Source: Phallusia fumigata (taxonomy: Eukaryota; Chordata; Ascidiacea; Phlebobranchia; Ascidiidae). From it: DNA of 64,000 nt. The DNA lies in contig QXVZ01029387.1 in assembly GCA_008931825.1 (NCBI GenBank), positions 389,060 through 453,059 on the forward strand, in the 5' to 3' direction. Numbering within the stretch: position 1 is the first letter of the stretch; the number at the start of each line of letters is the position of its first letter. A model generated the notes under the pieces. It did not search any database and was not told where the DNA came from. It was given only the letters and a program-made list of their open reading frames with translations. Below, piece after piece: positions 55,201-64,000 of the stretch. A program made the translations under genes and the position numbers.

Positions 55201-57399
55201 ATGGTAAGAAACAACCAGAGAGAGGCGTCGATAAATAGGTGAGTGTTCGGTCTTTTTGTGAGGTTTTGTACTTGCAGAAGTAAATTGTTTGTTCCACCTT
55301 TACGAAGAGCTAAGGCCCAAAGTAGATGTTAAAATGTTCCTAATAATTTTAGTTTTTAAAATTTTGCCCAATATAAACATTGTTAATCGAGAACAAAATT
55401 TTGAAAATTCCATTTGTAAAAATTTAACTTGGAAATGGTTTGATACCAATTAAAGGTAATTATGGACAAAAATTATAAGGCATCCTTAACATAAAACGTT
55501 TTACCAGGAATCCATCTGGACCATTTTTGTTTGAACCACCTAACATGGATGTCTTTCCAAAACGTAAGACACCATCGTATGAAAAACATTTTATGCAGCA
55601 CACCGATATAACCAATGGCGGTCACGGATATTCGTGTAAGTGTTAACATAAGAGTTGGTGATTGTAAACACATAGAAATTAAGAACGTCGTTTTTTAGAT
55701 CCACATCGAAAAAACTTTGATTGGAATCTGATTTTTTTGAAACAAAGTTGGGGCAGTGAGCTAAAGCCTACCCCAAAAAGTCAGCAAAAAACGAGAAGTG
55801 CTACAGAGCATACCCAAGAAAAGTCACCAGGTATTTCAAGAGAGTCCTACAACAGAAGGAAAACGACACCAAAGAAGGTATAGAAAGTTTTAGTCGGATA
55901 TTTAAGTTGTTACGTCAAAATCTTAGCATAGGCTACATACATATATCTACAAAATTCATTATTCGCAGTTTGTGTCATTTGGGCAGTTATGCCCCAAAAC
56001 CAACTGGAAAAAAATCTATAACTTTTTTTCAAGGGGGGAACAAATGTACATAACCACCCCTAAATTTTGTGCCACATGTAGTGCACAGTTCGTTTTAGGC
56101 CTCCAGTATAATTCTTTTTGAAATGTTTAGGTAAAAGCACTTCCAAATTCGGCACCAACGCAGTACTTTGCAGGAAGAACTGAGAGAAGCCGAGACAGCT
56201 TTGCGAAATCCCGAAATACGTTGGTTTCCATTCCCGAAAATGAAACGCGTAAGTTGAATGAGATAACTATATAACTCACTTCAGACTATACTGACCATCA
56301 CAAACATACAGTTTCATTAAACATAAAATAATCCTGCGAACTTGGTGTCAATTAATTTCATCCGTTATTAAAAAGTAAACGACATGCCGAAGAAAACCCA
56401 AATTACCAAAGTTTTTAGTGGCGCTTAAAGGGATAGTGGCGCATTTGGTGGATCAAGGTTGAACGCGCTGCAACTACATCGTCATTACAAAGCGTTGTGT
56501 AAAGGCGGCTCACCGCTGGACGCAATATGAAAAAAGGGGCGTTGGTTGGACGCAGAGGCGCCGGTACGTAGGGGCAAGAGGGTGCATTGCCGGCGCCCGT
56601 GGTTGGGCCATGAGCGGGCCTTATGAGCTAACCACTCGTGCTTGGGAAAGACGGTGTTCGGCAGTTGGATATGTAATGTCTTAAAACAGTTACCGATTAA
56701 AAGCGCTTGTTTTATTTCTTTTTAGTGATTACATCTTCGTCAAACCGCAATCAACCTTCCAGAATGAAATCGGAACCCTTTTACATGCGGTCTAGATCAA
56801 CATCCCGGAATTCGTCGAGAGCGTCATTTTCGACGAGTATTTCGTCTACATTGCCACCGTTCTCGTCCGTCGCCTCGTCCAGAAACACACACGTAAATTT
56901 ACCCAGCTCTGTCGGTAAACGTAGAAACGAAGGTTACAGCCAGACAAACGGAAGTGCCCGACGTGACAGAGTGAAATCCACAATTAATAGGGAGACATTC
57001 GCTGGTGTGCAGGCAGCGAACGGTTTCTACGGCGGAGAAACCCAGGCGGAAGCGACAACCCGATCTGCCTACAGCGGGGATTACTTTCCCCTTCATCAAT
57101 CCCTCACCAAGTTAAAGTTTCAAACCACCAACAGCGCCGAGGCGTCCAGGCTTCGATCGTCGCTGTACAAACCGATACAACTGCAAACAAAACCGACTTT
57201 GTTCCGTAGCAATTCGACTCAAATTCCGAGACCGAAAGCCTTTAATCCTAAATACCACGGAGAAATAACACGTCCTCACATGGTTCATTCGTTTACCTAC
57301 AAACACCCGCTCCCTCGGACAATGTCATCGACCAAGTGGAAAACGGAGACAAGCCCCAGCACAGGAAACAAATGGACGACGTATGCTTCTCGCAAATAA
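55201..57399 (+). CDS. Basic Ser/Arg-rich protein of unknown function
   Basis: Five exons (55201-55238, 55508-55635, 55699-55877, 56131-56248, 56726-57399) give 378 residues; all junctions are GT-AG and keep frame. It starts MVRNNQREASINRNPSGPF and has a better-ordered N-terminal part (FEPPNMDVFPKRKTPSYEKH, NGGHGYS, FDWNLIFLKQSW). The large last exon is low-complexity, rich in Ser, Arg, Thr and Asn, ending in KWTTYASRK. No signal peptide, membrane span or known domain is visible. The basic, proline- and tyrosine-dotted style recalls small axonemal (microtubule inner) proteins, but I cannot name an orthologue. It is convergent with LIG4, stops 271 bases apart. Confidence 0.75.
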
Positions 57400-57506
57400 C
57401 GAAATCCTCTGCTGTTCTATTCTGTTGCCTAGCTGCTGACGTGTGTACCTAAGTGCTGTAATCGCAACTCGGCGAAAATATACAAATGGAAAACTTTGTT
57501 GAAAAC

Positions 57507-57512
57507 AATAAA
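57507..57512 (+). terminator. Poly(A) signal of the unknown gene
   Basis: AATAAA 107 bases past the stop codon at 57399. Confidence 0.6.
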
Positions 57513-57670
57513 GACATGCACTTGCATAGTCTACAAATATGTTGTCACAGTTTGCAGGTTACAAAACAACACATAACAAAAACGCGGCCAAAGTCAAAAC
57601 AAATTGGAGCTGGGCATAAGGTGAAATCACATTATAGAACATGGTGAAAGATTTTCGATGTCATGTCATT

Positions 57671-60600
57671 TTATTGCTGAATGGAAGGGTGGTATGGAGC
57701 CTCTGCAACTGTGCATTTCTTCGAAATACAGTCAAATAACCATAGCTTCGTTACAACATGAAACTTTTTGACTCTTTTTAGATTTTCTTCATTAACTTTC
57801 TGCTGTAGCTGGTCATTTATTAAACATTCATCCATGATCACATGACTTGTATTTTTCGCCATAAGTGAATCATTAATGATGCCTCCAAAAAATTTGACCT
57901 GAACAAAATTATTTTCATTTGTTTGCTGTACAGGTTCACATATAAATATATTATCATGATAAAAAATGATCAATAAAGTTGATTATTTGAAATAATTGTT
58001 TCTGGCATGGTAAGTGCACTTAATTAATCATGTACCACTGCACAATAAGGACCTTCAAAAACTACTAACTGGTCCTTTTTTTGTCTTATTTGTGAACAAT
58101 AACCATGCTGGTCAGGCATGTGGCAAAATATTTATATTTAGTTTGTGGTAATATTTACCCAAAAGACATTTTCCATTTCTACAAAGGCCAAAAACCTTTT
58201 TATATTATTATAATACACTTTTAGCCGAAATTACACCTAGAGTGATAGGCCAAGCATTAGCATTTTTAATGTTTGATGGTCCAACAATACCTGTAATTTT
58301 CTTTTCAAGAATAGGTTAAACAAGTGTAAATTAAATTTAAACAACTTTCAGAGAACTTAGGTTAAGTGAATACATTGTATTGCACTGATGATGACAACAA
58401 CAAAGCGTTTGCAATACAATGTGTTCACTATATTCAAGTTCTCCTGCAGTTAGGTTCAAGTCTGTGTCTAGCGTTTCTAAGTTTACAACTCAGAAATCAA
58501 AATTATTAAATCTGTATTCGCTGTTGGATGGTGAGTTTTCAGATAAAAAACATCTTTTTTTGAAACGTCTTTTTGAAACTTGAATCAGTAATGTAAATAT
58601 TTCTATCATACTGTCACAGCACAAATTAGTAACATCACAATACCTTATATACTCACTAGTAAGGTAGGTGTGTTTTATTAACGCAAAATCGTGAAGTATT
58701 TACAAACCAAATTTTGAAGCTCAGCATTAATTCCAGTTTCCATTGGGTTGCAAATGTTTTTGCAAGGAATGAAAAAATTAAATCCACAAAAAAGATGTGA
58801 AGATAGATCATGAAATCCCACGCTAAACCTGAAAATATATGTTATGAACTGTTACTGAAGAAGGAAATTGGAAATTTATATTTGTCAATTCCACTTTCAA
58901 ACCAGCAATTGTAGCATGAAAACCTTCATGTATTTGCTTACCGTTGAAAAGTGTTGTTTACAAAGGTTTGAATTGTAGCATTTCTATGCATTGAATTGAT
59001 ATCTGGCAACACAGATTCCACATACTTTGCTTCAATTCTTGAAAATGTTTTCCTTAAAGAATTTTCATCAACATCCTGTTAGGTAAAAATTATTTACATT
59101 CCTATAAGTTTTTAACGTTTTTGTTAAGCGTTTTTAGCCCCCACCTGTGTAAAATCATCACCAAATTTATCATAAATTTCTTTCATATGTTCTTCTGTAT
59201 CAGTAGTGGCAAAAAGTAACTCTGTTGGTTTCCATGATACAAGACTGCCAGATTCAAAACATCGCAGTAGCCAAGAAACTCTGTTTGGAAATGGTAAGTT
59301 TTAAAGTGGCTGGATGTAAAATACACATTGCCAAATGTGCAAATGACACTTTTTAAACATCCAATTCGCTATCTGTGCATTTTTCTCTCTTAAGATGCCT
59401 AAAACTTTAAGCAAAAAGTTAGGCTAAAAAAAGTGGACAAATGTAGCAACTTTGGATTTTTGAATTTAAATTTTTTGTATATGCCTGAAGAAAAGTACTA
59501 GGTTCTGAGCTAAGTAGTCCCTTAGGAACTTTTCAATAAAATAGACGCCTATGATCACAAGTATTAATAAAACAGAAAGACACCTTATACATACTTTGCT
59601 ACATTGTACTTTTTTGACTTTATTATGTTTCTGACTTTAATGTTCTTTTCATCTTTTGCAATAATGCACCAAACGTCTGCAGTCGGGTTTTGTACAACCA
59701 GTCCACCATGTTCTATGATGCGCTTTTCCAGTACCTTTTTACAAAATCAAAAATGTTCCAAAAAAGTTTAAAAAAGGTGCTATAATTTAAAAAATCGGTT
59801 CAACTTTTACTCACATAAGAAATATACTATTGCATGTTTTTAAAATGAAAAAAAGGGCTTGCTTTCAAAAACTTGTCACACATACCTTTGAAAACAGCTT
59901 ACATTACTTGTTATGGCCACAAAACCAGTACCAGTACCATGGTTTGGATAGAAGATTATAATTTTGCTACCCCTAATCCACAGGGAAAATTACCTGCTTG
60001 GTGTTGTCACTTGCACCAAGAACTATGCAAAACACTTTTCCGTTGAATGATGTGGTAACTTTTGAGACACTTGAAACATCAATGCCTGTGGAAAAAAAAG
60101 AATTAAAAAAAGTGGTAAAGGGTGATTTTTCATAATCATAGTAAACCTTGGTATCGTGTAGGCACCGAAGTCACTGCATTGGTGTTTACAGTTTTCCTCC
60201 TTTTTTGTGCAGGTTGTTGGTTACCCAATGTAGCATGGGATTGAGCTAGTTTTCCTTTAAAAAAACAATGAAAAATTACGTCTTTTGAATGCAATTTGTA
60301 AAAGTATTAGTTGTGGTGCTAATATTAATTTTTTTAATTTGGCAATGATAAACATGATGTTGTACAAAATCAACTGATTAATGGTAGACGGGTGTTGAAC
60401 AAATCTACTGGAACAATTAGGCTAGCGGCAATATTAGGAGATTAGTTTATAGTTTGTAACTAGTCTACAAATATGTAATTAAATGTTGAAACTAGCCAAT
60501 ATTGCCGCTAGCCTAATTGGCTGTCCTGGCCCCTGGCCTGATTGTAGGAAAAAAACAAAACAAAACAGTGTTTACCATCAGCTGCATGTCGAAGCTCATT

Positions 60601-62920
60601 TAATTGATAAAAACTAAGTGCATCAGGATAAAGTTTGTCCTCTCGAACCGCAATAAGTCTTGGAAACCGAAGTGTACATTGAGTGGCATAGGAATTTGAC
60701 GGAATGATTTCACTTGCCCGAACCTTCAAACAAAGACTAAAATGTTTGGAACATATTTTGCTGGTTGCTTAGTTACTGTCATACCAGGTTACCTGGACAA
60801 CCAAAGAGTGCTTTGGATGAATTGTCACTTCAGGCTTGTCTTTACTGACCTCTAACCAGTTTGGGGGATTCTTTTTGTCAAACACTTTTAAATGGGGTTT
60901 TAACTTTTCCACAATCTAAAATAAAAATTATTTTAAACAATTTGACAAAATGAAATTGACTGATGAGATTTTGATTGGTTGTGCCCACCACAATGGCCCC
61001 AATGCTTTATAGTTAAAGCCTTTCTTTGAGGTAGTGTGTTCACTGAGGTTGCAAATATCGGGAGCAAAATAAAAACAAACCATAAAAACTGAATTGAAAA
61101 TCGAACATCGTTTTTGCACTAAATAGATATTTCTGTGCTTCTAGTTTCCGAACAATGATGGAAAAATACACTAAAACAGGTTTTCCAATATTATGAGCCA
61201 AAGGTATAGAAACCTGCAAAAGCTCCTGATCAGTATATCCGGAGCCAATCCGACAAAAAGTTTTAAACTTTTCAGGTGTATTAGAACATCTCTTAGCATC
61301 ATCATCTCCTACACTCACAGCAAGATGAAACATAGACAAAAAATTGGCTCGCTTTCCAACACCAAAGCTTCCTCCTTTATACAGTTTTGGATAAGTTATG
61401 TTTACAAAGCTTTAGCAACATCCACAAACTTGTACCTATAATCACCAAGTCCAAATCATCTGCAACCCCACTAACATACTCTGGCTTAACTTTGTACCAT
61501 CCACTCTCTTTTCTTTTATTTGGCGAATAAGCAGAACCCAGGTCCTTAATCACGATACCTTCTTCCCTACGGTCAATAGCATCATTTAGGTATTCCACAA
61601 TCTAGGCATAAAAACACAGTTTAAAAAAATTAAGCTTAAAATTGGGCACTGAATTTACCTCTTTATTAGTTTTGCCATATTTTTTCTCTGCTATAACTAT
61701 TCGCCCTTCTGTTGGTGAAATCGCATTTTCAAGCATTTGAAAACGCTCATGTTGTTTCTTTGATGCAATGTTCTCACCATTTAGATACAGGATATCAAAT
61801 GCAACAAAGCACGGTTGAAAATCTGAGTCTTCTGTCACATGCTTAATGTCAAACCTTTCACCACAAACATAGAGTTTATTGTAAAAATTTTTTTTCTTTC
61901 CAACATGTCAGGTTATCAAGGTTTAGTATAACTTGAATTGAAAACTACCAGACAGATATTTTATGTAAACATGCCTACAGACTGTTGTTCCACATAGTTA
62001 CACTCTAAAAAAGAAATAAGAATTTTTACTTTCCACCCTTCTGCATGAATATTCCATGTTTGGGGTTATAGGCCATCATTTCACCATCAACAATGCACGA
62101 CTTAACATGACTTGCAAAGCATTTGTGAATATACTTTGACAAAGTACCCTGGTAACATGTTTCACCTTAACAAAACAAAAATTTATTCACTGCAAAACAG
62201 GTTCAAATAATTTTCTATAACCTACCAAACACAGATGAATATTCTTTGCCACTGCGAGAGAAAAATTTATACTGTTCAGCATTTTTGTGAATTTGACTTC
62301 TTTCTCCGTCATATTTAATTTCCATTTGAAACTGTTTTCCACCAAATACATTTTCAACCTGTAACAATACACAACATAAACAATAAACGTGGTGACTTTT
62401 TTATTAAAGGGTAAGTACCTATTAAAGCTCACACTAAACAAACCTATATTACAGAAAATCCAGTACACTGGACGTAACAGGTGACTTTCAAAATGAAATT
62501 GGAGACAAGCTCTGTGTTGGGAATGACTAGTTTTGGTGAGACAACAGTTTTGCCAACACCATTTACAAGCACAGCACCTTTGCTAACATAACAACAGTAC
62601 CCCGACTTGTTTAAAGTTGAAAATGACCATTTTGAATATAATACACCATAAAACAAACATATTGTTGCTACTTGCTAAGTATATTGAATGTCATATTTAG
62701 CTTTAAATTTAGACTTGCGGAAAACCACATACCTCTTATTTCAAGGTAGGATATTCAGTAAATTATTGCACAATAAATTTAGAAAGAGAAATAATAAAAA
62801 TAAATTTGACATTACCTCGTCAATTCGAATCATAGCAGCAAGCATTGGTCGAAATGGATGAAACATTGAAATTTCAGTGTCTGACAATCTAACAGATGGA
62901 TCCTTCAACTTTTCACATAC
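57671..62920 (-). CDS. LIG4: DNA ligase IV, N-terminal exons not in view
   Basis: Fifteen exons (62920-62816, 62358-62226, 62165-62030, 61854-61659, 61601-61436, 61374-61214, 60915-60793, 60723-60576, 60254-60147, 60085-59994, 59734-59595, 59280-59145, 59075-58942, 58828-58708, 57898-57671) encode 708 residues to the stop. LIG4 seals double-strand breaks in non-homologous end joining with XRCC4. The nucleotidyl-transfer motif IKYDGER (exon 2 here) holds the lysine that becomes adenylated. DGEMMAYNP, FVAFDILYLNGE, RREEGIVIKD and WYKVKPEYVSG follow, then the OB fold (TQCTLRFPRLIAVRED) and two BRCT domains with GGLVVQNP and the final WLFDCISKK. About 220 N-terminal residues of the DNA-binding domain should be encoded above 62920 or beyond the window. 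TTTATT at 57670-57675 puts a minus-strand AATAAA across the stop codon. The vertebrate LIG4 coding region is a single exon, so the many introns here are notable. Confidence 0.96.
58341..58455. repeat. Hairpin (foldback) element in the last LIG4 intron
   Basis: Left arm AACTTTCAGAGAAC...AGTGAATACATTGTATTGCA pairs with the right arm TGCAATACAATGTGTTCACT...GTTCTCCTGCAGTTA. The spacer CTGATGATGACAACAACAAA resembles the cores of the hairpins in the USP gene. Confidence 0.75.
59552..59561. repeat. Solo end of the CATAGGCGYCGA hAT family
   Basis: AGACGCCTATG in a LIG4 intron, followed by ATCACAAG, matches the terminal sequence of the two elements in the USP gene. No partner end was found within about 700 bases, so it may be a truncated copy or chance. 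Confidence 0.3.
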
Positions 62921-64000
62921 CTGTACACAAATACATTATTACATTTAACATGTTAGTTACAAAGTAAAAGGACCAAAATGCAAATATAAAATTGTTTTTA
63001 ACACAGGTGAGATGATAGTTTAGGGTGGCCAATATTTAATGTACAAAGCACTTGTTATAGTATTTTATTGCTGGTATTTTAATGTGTCTGTAACGTTTTC
63101 TGGGTATTATACAGTGTTTCATACCGGAACAGAACGGAACGAAATACCAGAACGAAATAAATAAATTTTGCTCCCATTACCGGAACGAAATAACTAGGGT
63201 TGGGTATTTGACCAGTCAAAAAAATCTGGTCAATTGACCGGTCAAATGCTTGTCAATTACGTCAAATATCGGTCAAATACTAAGAACACTATTAAAATGC
63301 AATTTTGCTTAAAAGTTAATGATATGCAGGATTTTAAGTAAAAAATAACAATAAACACTGTTCATTCACTTCAAGTACCCCCATGCCTTTCACTAAATCT
63401 TAACATCCTAAAAATATCACCTGCGCTGTCACTTTAGTTAGGTGCTAAGGTTGTAAAAACAGATATAAGTGAGACATTGCATCGAAGGGCAACTACTATT
63501 TTTTGCCCCAGCTCTACCCAAAAGGTACAACGACATCTTTTCACTGATGCTGTAAATAATCCAACCTCTTGAAAATACTCCTGTTATGTGTTGTGCCTTT
63601 CCATCAAAAAAATTTCTTAAACGCGCGGCTGAGTAATAGCTAAAATACAAACAAGCAGTGTTGAACTGCTCTGCTACATCTGTAAATGCCGCTCGCATTG
63701 ACACAACGTATAGACATATTATGCAAGCCGTTATGGATAAAATATTAATGGTTCCAATTCCAATTACCCAATGTAAACGGAACATCCCCAACCGTATAAA
63801 GATTTTGGCTCATATCAATATTGGTTTGTGAAATGGAAAACATTTAGCTTTCGCATTGTTATAAAATTTCACTAGTCCTGTATAAATAGTTGCCCCTACA
63901 AACACTTGATTGATGTATTACAAAACAATACCCTACACTATTTTATTTGAAGTGTACCCAAAAAGTGTTCGACCCCTCACAAAAAAGTTCCAACTGAAAA
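62921..64000. other. Right edge: LIG4 5' intron or flank with repeats
   Basis: No upstream LIG4 exon was recognised. At 63120-63300 there are short repeated words (ACCGGAACGGAAC-like and GACCGGTCAA/TTGACCGGTC), which look like the edge of a repeat. An open frame of 117 codons on the minus strand (63791-63438) matches nothing I know. Confidence 0.4.

Noticed and set aside
63438-63791. 117-codon open frame on the minus strand
   Set aside because: It matches no LIG4 sequence or other family, and its neighbourhood is repeat-like.

Overview
The window is eukaryotic: AT-rich, with intron-bearing genes, GT-AG splice sites, many tRNA-derived and hAT-type repeats and one assembly gap (N run, 5410-5573). 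The gene set has close animal orthologues: ceramide transfer protein, TRAP-alpha, CCDC113, lysyl-tRNA synthetase, a USP31/USP43-type deubiquitinase and DNA ligase IV. Short introns, compact spacing and likely trans-splice acceptors just upstream of two start codons point to an ascidian tunicate of Ciona type. That species call is an inference, not a proof.

Layout. 0.8-3.0 kb: a four-exon membrane-anchored sulfotransferase (-). 3-8.5 kb: no gene found, with a TIR element carrying GTCGAA-rich repeats. 8.5-10.3 kb: single-exon CERT1 (+). 11.9-14.3 kb: two-exon DHX35-like helicase (-) with altered motifs Ia and II. 15.7-17.8 kb: SSR1/TRAP-alpha (+), convergent with CCDC113 (18.0-21.2 kb, -). 24.2-27.2 kb: a MAM domain followed by galaxin-like double-cysteine repeats (+, 5' end unresolved). 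27.7-36.2 kb: an 18-exon, about 1791-residue single-pass membrane protein built from repeats that resemble bacterial adhesin repeats (-). 39.3-44.5 kb: KARS1 (-). 47.3-54.2 kb: USP31/43-like protease (+), with nested hAT elements in intron 1. 55.2-57.4 kb: a basic Ser/Arg-rich protein of unknown function (+). 57.7-62.9 kb: LIG4 (-), whose first exons lie beyond the window or were not found.

I rebuilt every multi-exon gene by hand from splice sites and reading phase. Each complete model closes in frame: sulfotransferase 269 aa, DHX35-like 665, SSR1 297, CCDC113 383, adhesion-type protein 1791, KARS1 584, USP 899, unknown 378; LIG4 gives 708 aa visible. The genes do not form one pathway. They are mostly housekeeping, ciliary and DNA-repair genes, with two extracellular proteins of unusual architecture side by side between 24 and 36 kb, and these are the best candidates for something undescribed. 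I saw no prokaryotic defence system, CRISPR array or viral genome.
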